Positions 1 through 12,093 of a DNA stretch of 64,000 bases are shown in pieces (position 1 is the stretch's first letter; the number at the start of each line of letters is the position of its first letter). The DNA comes from Elmis aenea. Its lineage: Eukaryota; Arthropoda; Insecta; Coleoptera; Elmidae. The DNA is taken from positions 4,464,001 through 4,528,000 of the forward strand of contig OX393579.1 of the NCBI GenBank assembly GCA_947652605.1, given 5' to 3'. The position numbers and the translations under genes were made by a program. The notes beneath the pieces were generated by a model. It was not told the origin of the DNA. It saw only the letters and a list, made by a program, of their open reading frames with translations, and ran no database searches.

Positions 1-389
1 ATAACCCGACGAAAAAGTGTCCAGAAAACTTGAAAACCTCATTATTTTGTTATTAATATTGCTAAAAATTTTAGAATATTCGTGTAACATAATAAATCGA
101 TCAGTAATGTGTGCTCAACATTTGTTGTGTGGGTGTTTTATAAAGGCGGTTTGCATGAAATTGTAAATTTAATGGTGAGTTGACCGTTAAAGAATTTTGC
201 GGCCGCAAATTCCCGGTGCTGCGGCTTCAATCGGTTTTCCGTTCGAGAGCCCTTTTTACCAGATTCTTTACCCCATTTAAACATTTTCGACCAATATTGC
301 ACTTAAAATTTGGAGTACGCAGTATTATCACGATACGCCGCCAACGCTTCGAGAATTCGTTCTATTTATAACCGATAGAAGCTTGATTT
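1..389. other. Gene-free left edge
   Basis: No supported gene. A short GC-richer patch lies around 195-240 in otherwise AT-rich DNA. The 63-codon open frame at 180-371 has no recognisable motif and no partner exon, so it is treated as chance. Confidence 0.5.
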
Positions 390-1975
390 TGATTTAGGCA
401 TTAAATAGTTTTAAAATAATTCAACTGTTTTTCCATTTTCCCGAAAAACTTGATGTGATAGCAAAAATCTGTGTTGTATGCCATTGAATTTAGAGGATGT
501 TATTTATATAAGAACATCAATTCTAATATGAATTATACAAATAGTTTTTTTGTTTAGATAGTTTTGAAGTAAAAAAAAAACACATTTTTTTAAGACATTA
601 ATTTTTTTTTCCATTTTGCAGAAATTTTGATGGGATAGCGAAAAACTGCAGGGCTATTGAATTCAGAGCATGTTATATACATACAGGGTGTCCCAATTAT
701 ACACTGTCAAAAAGTAGGTGCATATTCCTGAGTGAAAATGATGACCATTTGTCTAATATTTTGTTATCCGAAAATGCTTCCTTTCAAAGTTAGAGACCTC
801 CAAAGTTGCAAGAAAAAAATATCAAAAAATCGAATACGTCCTAGCCGTTTAAGCTAGAGCTATCAAACTTGGCCGAAATGTTTAGGTGTTTTCCATTGAC
901 TTTGTGGCATAATTAGAAAGAAAACACGTAATTGGAAATATGATTTATATTCAGGTCATCCGTTTACCGTCTTCAGAATTTTTTTCAAGCATGACATTAG
1001 CCAACTAAGTTTAGTAAAAAAAATATTTGAGGTGTATAAACAGAGTTTGTCGATGCATCTTTAGCGCTAATTTTCTCGAAAACGGCTACGTTTACAGCAA
1101 AAAACAAAGAGGGACGAATTTTTTCCTCTTAAGTCGTACCTTCTTATGGACGAATGACATTTTCAATTTTATTCCAGTGTAAAAAATTCTGAAGATGGTA
1201 AGCGGATGACTTCCAATTACGTGTTTTCTTTCTAATTATCCCACAAAGTCAATGGGAAACACCTACACATTTCGGCCAAGTTTGATAGCTCTAACTTAAA
1301 CGGCTAGGACGTAATCGATTTTTTGATATTTTTTTTTCTTGCAACTTTGGAGGTCTCTAACTTTGATAGGAAGCATTTTCGGATAACAAAATATTTGACA
1401 AATGGTCATTATTTTCACTCAGGAATATGCACCTACTTTTTGGCGGTGTATAATTGGGACACCCTGTATATGAGATTAGCAATTCTAATATAAATTATAC
1501 CAATGGTTTTGAAATTAGTGTTTTTTTTTGGAGAATCATTTATCTGTTTTTCCATTTTGTTGAAAAACTTGATGTGATAGCGAAAATCTGTGTTTGCCAT
1601 TAAATTCAGAGCATATGATTTCTATAAAAACAGCAATTATAATTTAAATTGTGCAAATAGTTTTTTTATTTAAATAGTTTTGAAATAAATTTGGTTTTTT
1701 TAGAGACTCATCGATTTTTTTTTTCATTTTGCTGAAAAACTTGATGAGATAGCGAAAATCTGTTTGTACCATTCAATTCAGAGCATGTGGTTTATATAAG
1801 GACAGTTTTTCTAGTAGAAATTATCCAAACAGTTTTTTTGTTTAGATGTTTTTGAAATTTATTTGTGTTTTTCTTTAAAAACTCAATAATTTGTTTTTCC
1901 ATTTTGCTATAAAACTTGATGTGATAGCGAACGTGTTCCGTTAAATTATATAAGAACAGTTATCAAAATTAAAAC
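390..1975. repeat. Tandem array, ~174-bp monomer, interrupted
   Basis: The phrase AACTTGATGTGATAGCG (with variants) recurs near 446, 624, 1565, 1737 and 1912. Each copy is followed by a CAGAGCATGT-like phrase, a TATATAAG-like phrase, AATAGTTTTTTTGTTTAGAT, and a T-rich run ending CCATTTTGCTG. Spacings are about 178, 172 and 174 bp; the longer gap between the second and third copies is explained by a 790-bp fold-back element. About five diverged monomers are present, the last one partial. The length is typical of satellite monomers but no function can be read from it. Confidence 0.8.
681..1470. mobile_element. Fold-back element A, copy 1
   Basis: The ends are inverted copies: ACAGGGTGTCCCAATTATAC at the left and its reverse complement at the right. 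The arms stay complementary for about 300 bp (681-985 against 1183-1468), around a ~200-bp centre. TA dinucleotides flank both ends, as expected for Tc1/mariner-type insertion. It sits inside a satellite monomer. A second copy is at 32851-33655. No transposase frame is visible, so it is non-autonomous. Confidence 0.85.
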
Positions 1976-3770
1976 AACGTTCGCAAATTTCTGAAATGTC
2001 GGCTTGCGTTATTATACAACTGGCTGTCACCTTACCTATAGGTAATTATTTTCTTTTTGCTGGTAACCTAAAATACACAAGATTCGCTCTACGCTTTTAT
2101 GCCAAACGTTAGTGCGCGAATTGTTTTCAAACTGCCAAACTTTCAAAAAGTTTAATTGTTAACACAACTGCAGAAGAAAACATTTACGTCAGACAGTCAA
2201 ACACAACAGAGGGTTAAATATCTCACCCCGAAAGAAGTTTACGACAGGGAACCCGGCTTAGAATGAAATATACAGTATTCAAGTTTGAATACCCGCCGGA
2301 AGTGTAACAAATAACTTTTACCTTACATAAAACGAAGATTTCGCATAATATCGTTTTGAATGACCCGCATATTTCAGGAGTGGCCGCAGAGGTGGAAAAC
2401 GGAATAGTGAAACCGTAAAATAAACGCGAAATTGGGGTCTCGTAGTGAACGTTTCTTCACCTACGCATATTTAACGATAAACCCTTAAGCTCTGAACTCT
2501 TTTTTAAGTGTTATTTAAGTACTGGGAGCCTTTTGATATTAAAACTGAAACCTTTTAAATGATTTTCTTTAAAAGATACTGCCCTTTTTTGAACTGCGGT
2601 TTATTGGGTCACAACCCAAACACGAAAAAAAGGGTTCTTTGTGAAGTAATTCTACAAATTAAAGTCTTTTTTTTGTAACTAAAAACAAATATTGAGAATT
2701 TTACAAAAACTTTAAAATAATATAAGGGTTTAATTATTTTGCACATCTTAACGATCGATGTTAAGTTATTTGTCTTTGTTTTTTGTTTGTAACTTTGTTG
2801 AATATATATTTTCAACTTTATCTAAACCATACTCAGATTATGCTTGTTGAATTTTTACTGTGCCATGAAGATGTCTACGATAAAATTGGACGAAACGTCG
2901 GTATCGCGCAACTTTCAACATGATTTCATCCCAGAACCTCTCCAGTTAATTATTGATATGCAATTACAGTTACAAAATTAAGTTAAAGATTATTGTATTA
3001 GAGCTTCATGGAATAAGATGAAGTGTATTAATAATATTGCAATAAATATTGCAGTGGTCAAATCATAAATTTATAAGGTTATCGGAAATAGCTATGGGAT
3101 GCGTAATCCTGTAGAAAGAGGATGGTAGGTGCCAGAAACGGAGACCAGATATTGATTACCGACCTTGTTCAGGCGCTTATCTGGACAATGCGATCTATCA
3201 TTCCGTTATTTTTTTTGTGAGAACTTTATTTGTATAACTGAGTTTTAGCTATGATTAATCACAGATTCTGTACAGATGCTGTATCCATATTTTTCTGATG
3301 AATAAGTAAATTGTCTACATGAGCACTGTTTTACGAGCAAACTGCACGACAATGTCATTTATTTTTTAAGACAGTATGAAGTTAGCTAAGGCTAAGACAT
3401 ACTGATATCATATCATTTATTTACAGGGTTTGATTTATAATAACTGCATACTTATATTTCAAATACTTGAAACATAAGTTACGTGTATATAAGAAAAAGT
3501 TTAAATGTTTAAAGGTCTTGTGTATTATTAATCGGAAAATTCGTCGCACGTTGTAAAAGACGTATGTCTTTGCTCGCTTGGATTTGAATAAAGATTATTG
3601 CTCACTATAGTTTGACTTCATAATACCAACCATAAAAAGGATCTTTGAATATATCATAAAAACACAATATGTCTAGCTGATTAAAATTAGCCTTATTTTG
3701 TCAAAATATTAAGCACCATTTAATATCCTCTGTATACGACCACTAATGTAAATGACTGTTACCGTACAGC
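1976..3770. other. Gene-free stretch
   Basis: No gene is supported. The part at about 2080-2480 is less AT-rich and non-repetitive; the rest is AT-rich with T-runs. The 68-codon minus-strand frame at 2609-2815 is low-complexity and rejected. Confidence 0.5.
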
Positions 3771-3960
3771 CTGCATGCATTGTAAGTGGGTCCTTACGCC
3801 CGGTAAGCAAAAAGCACAGTTTTTTTTTAAAGAAATGATTAAAGTAGACTCACGTCAAACACTTGCTGCATGCCTAGTAAGTGAGTTATAACGCACGGTA
3901 AGCAAAACGCACACTTTTTTAGAAATGCCAAAGTACGCTTACGTCAAAATTGACAAGACA
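3771..3960. repeat. Two-copy ~96-bp tandem repeat
   Basis: Units begin with CTGCATGC at 3771 and 3867. Both carry a GTAAGTG phrase, an ACGCxCGGTAAGCAAAA phrase, an AAxGCACA phrase with a T-run, and end near ACGTCAAA. The copies are diverged. No TE family is recognised. Confidence 0.65.
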
Positions 3961-4133
3961 ACGTAATTACATGTGTAAATTAGCCAAAAAGCCGTTAAAA
4001 TCGTGATCGTAGAAAAATTAAGCTACATAACACGAGTTGTAAAGCAATTACGCACTCGTGGAAATACGCACTCGCCTCTACGCGGCTCCGTGCACCATGT
4101 CGTAGAGTTCTTTTTCCTTTTGAGTAGATAAAG

Positions 4134-4371
4134 CAGTGTTTCCCAAAGTGTGGTACGCGTACCATTGGGGGTACGGGAAGAGTTTGGTGGGGGTACGCGA
4201 TTGTAATGAATGCTATTTATAATATAACTTTTATTTATTTTATTTGTATTTTATTATGAATAAATTTTATTTTTTGTTTACTATTATTATTATTTTTTTT
4301 TAATGAGGGGTACTCAGAGTTACGAAAATTATAGAAGGGGTACACAGATGTCGAAAGTTTGGGAAACACTG
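4134..4371. mobile_element. hAT-type MITE, 238 bp
   Basis: The termini are inverted: CAGTGTTTCCCAAA at the left and TTTGGGAAACACTG at the right. The element is flanked by a perfect 8-bp direct duplication, AGATAAAG (4126-4133 and 4372-4379), which is diagnostic of hAT insertion. Subterminal GGGGTAC repeats occur on both sides. No coding capacity. It interrupts a LINE fossil. Confidence 0.9.
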
Positions 4372-4610
4372 AGATAAAGGACCGAACCCGAGAGACTACC
4401 CTGTGGCACTGCGGCTTTAATTTCTTTAAGATCAGAGAAGGCATCTTGCTGCTTGATCCTAAAATATCTCTCTGATAAATAAGACTTCAGAATGTCTGTG
4501 TATTGTTTGGAAAGGATATGTTTTAATTTGTGATGCAGTCCTTCGTACAAAACCCTATCGAATACTTGCGCCCTATCCAAGAGTAGGTACTGGGAAACAA
4601 ATTCTTTGGG
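4372..4610 (-). pseudogene. LINE reverse-transcriptase fragment
   Basis: On the minus strand this reads as the finger/palm part of a non-LTR reverse transcriptase of Jockey/CR1 type: a QVFDRV phrase (the usual AFDRV motif), then LKHIL, ILKSYLSERYFR and AVPQGS leading to VLYL. The AVPQGS/VLYL block is the hallmark of these RTs. The reading ends exactly at the hAT target duplication, and beyond the MITE (below 4134) the LINE homology fades quickly. The YADD motif and the rest of ORF2 are absent, so this is a dead fragment. Confidence 0.8.
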
Positions 4611-6171
4611 TTATTTTCAATAACATTTGTTTATAATATATATAAATAACTCAAACAGTTCAGGCATTAATAATTTTGCAAGTTTTCGTTGCATGTTTTA
4701 AAGTTGCTACTGGGCAAGCTTAACTTCATGCTAAATCAAAGCCAACACAATTTATTTACTGTTTATAAAGAATACATTGTAAATTAATCATAGATGCCAT
4801 AAAAAAATATAGTCGTGGTGACTAGAATATAGTTTAACTTGATTAAGTAAATCTTTAGCTAAATTATATTTATTTTACTGTATTAAACTTACGCTGTCTT
4901 TAATATTTTTACTAATATAAATTAAATGCATGAAAATAACGTATCAAATAAAGAGCATTAAGTTGCTTGTAACAACTTTTGGGTTGAACTGTCTTTCAAA
5001 AATTTGCGAAACACAGTAGTAACTCAATTGCGAAAGCTTTACCACGCTAAAATCTTATCCGATTAATTTTTACGATCAAGATTTATGTGTTTATAAATTG
5101 GCAATTTGGTGCTACAGATAATATCAGAAAATTTGCCGCTTGTTTATCCTATCATCTGAGTGACAGGCGGAAATCGCCTTTTTGTAGAATTTAAAGAAAA
5201 CGTGTTTGATAATTTTCAGAGCTATGAAAAATCCTGCAACGCTTTGCACGTTAAAACTTTGATGCAATTAAAAGTAGTGAAGTTTTGATTAGAACAAAGT
5301 CTGGATACATTTCTGTGTATTTCACTTATCTTGTTTACGGTTATTAGAAAGTCTATCTTTTTTAACTTTTATTGTCGGTACAGATATGTGTTTTTGATGT
5401 TTGGCGAGTGAAGTCGTAAAACAGATACACTGCCATGTCAGTACAATATGGAAGGCTGCACTCTGTGAATTTTACAGTATCAGATACGTTATGGCTTATC
5501 AACAATACATAAACACAGCACAGACATTATGGAGAGAGGTTTCGCTGGAATCTAAACAACAAAAGTAAATTTGATTATGTCCCAAACCGTAGTAGATTTA
5601 CTCTGGCGGTGTTTTCGTCTGGGCTTAACTTTTATAATTGTTTTTATTTTAATGCGAAAAAGTTCCGGACGCTTTTTGATACTGGCTTTTAAAGTTCTGC
5701 AGGAAATTTGATCTCTTTCTGATCCGAGTCTTGCCTCAGACGATATTGACACATTCGTTCGCTTTTGTATCGCAAAGTCGGGTGAATGTCGCAGTGCAAG
5801 GGCGATGCTTTGTTGCTGGTGGAGAAATATTTGGAACATATTTTGTTACTCTGGCTCTGAAACTTTTTAGTGTCGTGGATTAGACTTTGTCGCCTTATGA
5901 ACTTTGAGTATTGTACTTCGGCAATAACGAAATTAGTTTCCTTTGATTTTTATAAACTTTAACATAAAATATGTACCTAAGCTCTACACAACGTGACCAC
6001 TTAAATATACAAATATATTAATTGAAAATATTTGGGGGCTTATAATCATAATTTAACCAAAACATAAAGTTTGTAGAAAGTTTTAACACATTTGCTAAGA
6101 TTAAAAATTATTTTATTTGTTTTTTTTTGAAATTTAATAATTTTGAATCGTAATTAAAATTGTTTGTATAT
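4611..6171. other. Gene-free stretch
   Basis: No gene is supported. The region at 5580-5850 is less AT-rich and holds a 95-codon minus-strand frame with no recognisable domain; it may be non-coding. The rest is AT-rich with no repeat structure seen. Confidence 0.4.
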
Positions 6172-7684
6172 ACAGGGTGTCCCAGATTACATTTCCAGCA
6201 TGGGGATCTCGCTTATTATAAGAGATACAGGTTTGTTTAAATTAGATGAATTATTCCTTAGTATTAGAGGAGCTACAAACAATTTTTAAAAGTACAAAAT
6301 TTATCGTGCTTCAGATGTTATAGCAAAAAATATGAAAATGTCCAATTTCTTTTTTCTCTCATAACTTTTTTGTCGTAATCATTAGAACAATTTTATTTGT
6401 ACTTTCTTAAGGCACTTTTTAATGGAGAATGTAACTGTTATTTTAGATTATTTTTAACACCTACCATTTTTGAGATATTACCCGTAACTTCATTTTTTCT
6501 TATGGGCCGCGAAGTTGGCTATGGAATAGTTGAATGTGCTTTTTTTTCTCTTTACAATGAGATAATACTTGCTACATTTATTTTTATAAATAAGTCACAA
6601 AATCAAGAAAAATCGTATTTTACCCAACACTTATCAAGTTATCTATGAAAATAAAAACAAAAAACAACTAATTAAGTGTCAAATAACAGTTACTATTTGT
6701 CTGCGGTATCATTTATGAGAATTTAATAGTATTGTTGTAGAATTTGAGAGTCTTTGTAGTAATTGTTATAATGATAGCAACATTTAAAAATGGCAATTAA
6801 TTTGACGTGTTGAGATGCTACATTCTTTGCCATAAAAACTGTGAAGAAGCTGAGCGAATATAATTAGAGCTATATCCCGAGAAAAGGCAACGAAGGATGC
6901 GTAATTACAAAAAATTGGAAATAAATTTAAAAGTATATGGTTTTTTCGACAAACCAACCAAAAATCCAAAACAAATCAATAATTAATTAGAATTATTTAT
7001 TTTACACAGTTTCTATTGTAAATAATGTGGCATTTCAACATATACAATTTTTAATTAGTTATAAATGTGCTCATAATTATATGATAACAAATTTGCTACA
7101 AAGACTATCGAATTATACAACAATACTATAAAATTCTAATAAATGATACCGCAGACAAATAGTAACTGTCATTTGACACATAATTAGTTGTTTTTTGTTT
7201 TTATTATTATAGATAGCTTGATAAGTGATAGGTAAAATACGATTTTTCTTGATTTTGTGACTTATTTATAAAAATAAATGTAGCAAGTAATATCTCATTG
7301 TAAAGAGGAAAAAAAAGCACATTCAACTATTCCATAGCCAACTTCGCGGGCCATAAGAAATAATGAAGTTAGGGGTAATATCTCGAAAATGGTAGGTGTT
7401 AAAAATAATCTCAAATAACAGTTACATTCTCCATTAAAAAGTGCCTTAAGAAAGTACAAATAAAATTGTTCTAATGATTACGACAAAAAAGTTATGAGAG
7501 AAAAAAGAAATTGGACATTTTCATATTTTTTGCTATAACATCTGAAGTACGAGGAATTTTGTACTTTTCAAAATTGATTGTGCCTCCTCTCATACCAAGG
7601 AACAATTCATCTAATTTAAGCAAACCTGTATCTCTTATAATAAGCGAGATCCCCATGCTGGAAATGTAATCTGGGACACCCTGT
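6172..7684. mobile_element. Fold-back element B, 1.5 kb, ~610-bp arms
   Basis: The left end ACAGGGTGTCCCAGATTACA is mirrored by its reverse complement ending at 7684. The complementary arms run from about 6172-6785 and 7070-7684 with only scattered mismatches, leaving a ~290-bp centre. TA flanks both ends. The short frames in it are reflections of each other and have no transposase motif. Fragments of the same family occur at about 50510-50760 and inside the inverted repeat near 53730 and 58250. A transcript would form a very long hairpin. Confidence 0.85.
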
Positions 7685-9220
7685 ATACATAATGTGTATT
7701 GTGTTATAGGGGCCCAAAACACAATGAAAGGGTTAATGAAGAGCAAGAAATAGTGATGCTTTTAAATTTAGATCGTTTTTCTACACAGATCAGACCCAGT
7801 TACTAAAAATTGTTGTCAGTATAAAAATCTATTCTCGCATCTTTATTTTGGTTAATTATTCTGGCATTGATTTGTAATTAATTTAAACACTATTAAAATT
7901 ACCAATTATAAAACTTTTCTATGCTTGTCTAAAGTTCAATTTTAAGAGCAACTTATTAAATTGGCCCTCAATAAATTATCCGGCAAAGATAACGTGTTTC
8001 AGTAGCGTTTTAAAATTGTTCTGAATAAAATACCATCGCATAAATATCAAAGAAAATTATCAGCCCGCATTGGTATGTAAATATTTAGGGGATAATGTTT
8101 GTACACAGAGTGGTATACGCTATTCAAGTGTTGGATGTGAACAAGAACGGAGAAATAGTGGGATCTCGGACTAATTATTACGTTAATCCTTAGGCTAAAG
8201 CTGTTACTGTAAAGCCCTATACGATTTACATTGCAATCAACAGGCATATAATGGCGCATTTCCGTTATTGCTATTTTGACACTTGAAACAATTGTGCCAT
8301 TTGCCAACGAACGTACGTTGATAATAAAGTGGCAGTTTAACAGTAAACGTTAGTGCCCACTTTGTATTAAGTGCAATTAATTAGAAATTATGTTACTTAT
8401 ATAAACAAAAAGAAAATAAAAATATTATACAGAGTTCTGAGAGAAAAACCCCTAATTGTAATGTTTAGAAAAGATACCAATTTTTCTTAAAATGTTCATT
8501 AATTTTATTGTCTTAAGCTCTTCAGGAAACATTGATTGGTCTCTCTGTTTGCCTTAATTGGCTCGGACGCTTTACGTTTTATTTTTTCTACACTCGCACA
8601 CATGCAGAATATCTTTGAAACCGAAAAAGTCAGGTCCAAATTGATTGTACAGCTGTGATCCAAATTGGAACGCTAAAACGAATTTTAAATATTTTCATTT
8701 AAATAATGTTTTATTCAGACACATCGCCAATTCGGTTTTGTTACCAGCCGAATGGTGATAAAGTAACGTATTGGCGCAAGAGTACTTTACCTAATAATAT
8801 CGCGCCCAATGTTACTGATATATCGAAGAGATTCACCTTGACTGACCTGCATAAATCTCGGGAGTTCCGTATGCATTTCTGCTGTACCTACTTTAGTCCG
8901 TCCACTTTCATAAATTCTTTAAAACACCCTTTATACCAATCTCCTAGTGACGTTTATCCTACAACGTCGGTAACAAAAGCTTTTTATGTATTTCTTTTTA
9001 GTTTCCAACAAGAGTTTCTGAAATCTCTAAGAACGACTTTTTATTTAAGGGATCATGTTTATGGATTTTTCGCAAGCTGCATACTTTATTGGATAATAAT
9101 AAGATCAAATGCTTCGTACTAAAACTCTGCACTGACAAATACTTGCGCAAGAAAGGACATAGAACTGAAAATTTTGAACAATATTTCAACTTTTATAAAC
9201 TTATTTATATTATACAATAT
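7685..9220. other. Gene-free stretch with one unexplained frame
   Basis: No confirmed gene. A 138-codon plus-strand open frame (8706-9122) is the longest here and its base composition is less AT-rich than its surroundings. It shows no signal peptide, domain or splice context that I recognise, and could be a chance frame in a non-coding island. The part at 8040-8340 is similarly non-repetitive and relatively CpG-containing. Confidence 0.3.
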
Positions 9221-9560
9221 ACAGGGTGTTTCTTAAATATTGCGAAAAAAATCTGGGGGTAATTCCTAATCGAAAATTAACGGGGGTTGGTTTTTCCTTA
9301 GACGTCTCCTTTCGGAGTTACACCCTCCTGAAGAGGAGCGATAAAGTTAGGTTTTTATTTTATTTCTCAAATTTGGATAAAAGTAGCAGAATGGTATTTG
9401 GTATATTTCTTATACTTATTGAAAGGTGTCCCATAGCTATATTTTTAATCATCTCCCACCTTTACAGGGGGCTGAAAAGTGCGACCCCTCTTGTTTTTTT
9501 TTTATCAGAACTTTTTGGAGTCTTCGAATTTTGCTATTTAAAAGTTATTTTTTATGCCTG
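9221..9560 (+). mobile_element. Single arm of fold-back family C
   Basis: Starts with ACAGGGTGTTTCTTAAATAT. Its sequence is repeated in reverse orientation at 18027-18372, with shared blocks around the 'GACGTCTCCTTTCGGAG' and 'GAAAGGTGTCCCATAGC' phrases. No matching opposite arm is seen next to it, so it is a solo end or truncated copy. The 111-codon frame in it has a partly similar frame in the other copy, but nothing marks it as a protein. Confidence 0.65.
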
Positions 9561-10011
9561 ATTTATTTAGAAAATGTTTTTATTCTTTAACTTTTCCTGC
9601 AGTACCTACAGTTTTTGAATAAAAAGTTAAATGAGTGAACATGAACCATTAAATATTCTAAAACAAAACGATTCATGTTGGTGTTCGTTAATGTTTATAT
9701 TGGCTCTACCGGTTATCTAAAACTGTATTGATTAAATTAATTAATGTTCTCCATTAAACTAACGTCTTCCAACTGGTGTTTGAAATACAACCTTCGTCTC
9801 TGTTATTGCAAGAAGCTTTGGGTTTAAAAATCCTTTCGGCCTTCTAATAATTCTCTTACTGTAGTTCTTAATTTCATTTACGTTTATACTATAAAACCTT
9901 TTAAATGATCTGTTTTGCGCGAATCTTTTACTAATGAAGAGTTGTTTGTTTGGTTTACCTTAGCAGAAAGTTATTTGGTTGATGCGTTACTAATTTTTTG
10001 TTTTGTTACAG
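9561..10011. other. AT-rich gene-free stretch
   Basis: No gene or repeat structure is seen. The last 30 bases hold a candidate branch point and polypyrimidine tract for the short exon that follows. Confidence 0.4.
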
Positions 10012-10048
10012 GCTTGACCATAAGGATCATCGAAATGTTTACTAGAAG
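10012..10048 (+). other. Candidate 37-nt exon
   Basis: Upstream is a branch-point-like ACTAAT followed by a T-rich tract and TTACAG. Downstream the sequence is AAG/GTAAGAAT, close to the consensus donor. Of three frames, one is open across the segment, and it contains an ATG (10036) preceded by CGAA, so the piece could be a 5' exon ending a few codons after a start. No partner exon can be identified in this window, so coding status is unproven. Confidence 0.3.
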
Positions 10049-11539
10049 GTAAGAATTTTACTATCATACATTAGATTTTACGTCTTACTTGGGTTAAAGA
10101 CTAATTCTTAACATTTCTCTGAGCTGCAATTAATTCTTAAATTGCTAACATCCAAGTTGACTGTCAAAACGATTCAACTATACCATTCATATCCGTTACA
10201 ATTAATAATTTAGGCGCATCTTTGCGCTATTATTAAATAAGCAACAATTAGATGCTAATTTCACGGAACAAACTGTATCTTCCCGCATTGGAAGCATGGC
10301 TCCCCTCGCTATTATGGCAGAGCAAAATGAGAATAATTTGATTCTTGCCGCCGCAATATAGGCAAAACTCGCGGTGTATTTGGAAGGTGGCAGTTCGCTG
10401 CGTTCCTTATCCGCCGCCGAACATACGCAATAATGTCGGTTATTATGTTGCCATTTTCTATCAGTGTGTCACACAACGGCCTTTAGAGGCGACTCGTCGT
10501 ACGGGTTGATTCAGGACTCGCGTTTTTTTTCCAGTTCATCGTTTTTAAGACAACACGTAAAATTTTTATAGGGGTTACACGGAAACTCATGAACTTTGAA
10601 TCGATCTAAAAAAACATCAAACAGTTTCGGTTAAGCGGGCAAAATTAAAGCAACAATTCAGAAAATTCTACATGAAGCAGTGCACATTTCCACATTCCGC
10701 TTAATTTTCCTCAAATAGTCGAAAATCGGTCGTTCCGATTTTATAGCCGAAGTTATAGATTAAATCGCATTATTCACGGGATATAATTGTAGCAATACAA
10801 TAATGAAGAGCCATTGTGATCCGGCCATACGTCGAGTCCCTGTCGTTGAATAATAATATATGTTTAAGCCAATTGCCAATAAACGTAGCGGCCATAATTC
10901 AAACAGTAACATTGATCGTAAATGTCTTTTACAAATATCCCCATCCCGTATTGTTCTACGGATATGGCACTGCTCTCGTAAACTGCGGCTAATGGCAACT
11001 GCAAATGCCCCTTTCATCTTCCGGATAAATTAATGTCCCGTGAATAAAACTTTAGAAAAGACTTAATTTATATAACACTTGAAATTCTTGTTGGATACCT
11101 AATTTAAAAAGTTTGGGCTCCGATTTTTGGAGATACACAATTTCTGTCGTTTAATAAACCAAGCCAGATACGTTTCAGAAACATTTTTAATCTTCACGCC
11201 AAGATCCGTATGTGTACGGCCACTGTCGATAAATTCTGCATATCCTTGCAATATTAAGTGCAAAATTGGCACACCACACAAGCTTTGTGCATATTTTAAC
11301 GGTCGTTGCTATTGTGTTGGAACTCGAGGATGTCCAAGATAAGCGTAAAATGTGAAGGGATATCATGAAAACTAATAGGTAAATATTTGACTAAATTGGT
11401 GTAAATATGAAACATTCTAGTAGCAGCGCACCCGAGCTTTTCACAGTTAACTTAATGTCTGCAATATTCACGAAGAAAGTTTTCCGAATCGTACTACTAG
11501 ATCGCGCGTAGGAGAACCAGTGTGAAAACCATAATTTCT
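10049..11539. other. Non-repetitive island, possibly regulatory
   Basis: No gene is supported. Between about 10240 and 11020 the DNA is less AT-rich than its surroundings, rich in TAAT/ATTA and TTTAT-like sites, and lacks repeat structure. An 85-codon minus-strand frame (10760-11017) and smaller overlapping frames around 11100-11340 have no recognisable motifs. Such islands often mark conserved non-coding elements in insects, but conservation cannot be judged from one sequence. Confidence 0.3.
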
Positions 11540-11654
11540 CTTCATTTCTGAGTTGCTCGTGTGAAGTACTTTTCATCATCCATAATTATCACCCGGTTGT
11601 TAGCAAAATGTACCATTCTTGATGCACGGCAGCATATCGGGATTCTGGCTGGTT
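11540..11654 (-). pseudogene. mariner transposase fossil, catalytic part
   Basis: On the minus strand, just beyond the hAT MITE, the frame reads RIPICCRASRMVHFANNR and then IIMDDEKYFT, the region of the first catalytic Asp of a mariner-family DDE/D transposase. It is the downstream continuation of the fragment at 12094-12410: removing the MITE and one target-duplication copy rejoins the frame. A stop follows soon after (ATQK*), and the later catalytic residues are not recognised. Confidence 0.75.
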
Positions 11655-12093
11655 CAGGGATGGCAAATAGGATTTGATCAGTGTGCGAAAATAAGATAAA
11701 ATTTAATACAAATTTTTCCCCATGCCAGTACCTAACCTAACCTAATCTACCTACCAGAGACAACCGTCAGTTATTTCGTTCAGTATTGCCAACGTCATGA
11801 TTTTATGTGTCACTAAATACATATGCAATCAAAAGTTCTGTGCATCGCTACAGTTGATATTTTATATGTATAGTAATGATCAAATTATTGTATCGATATA
11901 AGAAGACTTGTTATTTTCTGGTATTTTTAATTTTTTGATATTTAAATAACATGTAGTTGTAGATAATTAGCATACTAATTAAAAATAAATAAAACATTTC
12001 GAAGAAGTTTGAAATTTTAAAAACAAATTTATTCATAGAATTGTTTAGGGTGCCGTCAAAAATCTCTCGCGTGCCGCCTATTTGCCACCCCTG
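11655..12093. mobile_element. hAT-type MITE, 439 bp
   Basis: The left end CAGGGATGGCAAATAGG pairs with a right end whose reverse complement is CAGGGGTGGCAAATAGG. The flanking 8-mers GGCTGGTT (11647-11654) and GGCTAGTT (12094-12101) match at 7 of 8 positions, as expected for a hAT target duplication. It carries a short run of CCTAA repeats near 11731. No transposase. It interrupts a mariner fossil, so it is the younger insertion. Confidence 0.85.

Noticed and set aside
8706..9122. 138-codon plus-strand frame
   Set aside because: No signal peptide, domain, repeat or splice context recognised; kept only as an unexplained frame in a gene-free region.
9226..9561. 111-codon plus-strand frame with a similar frame at 18027-18353
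   Set aside because: The similarity follows from shared fold-back family sequence; both begin at the ACAGGGTG terminus and have no protein motif.
11727..11748. CCTAA repeats resembling the insect telomere repeat TTAGG
   Set aside because: Only three units, inside a hAT MITE; far too short to be telomeric.
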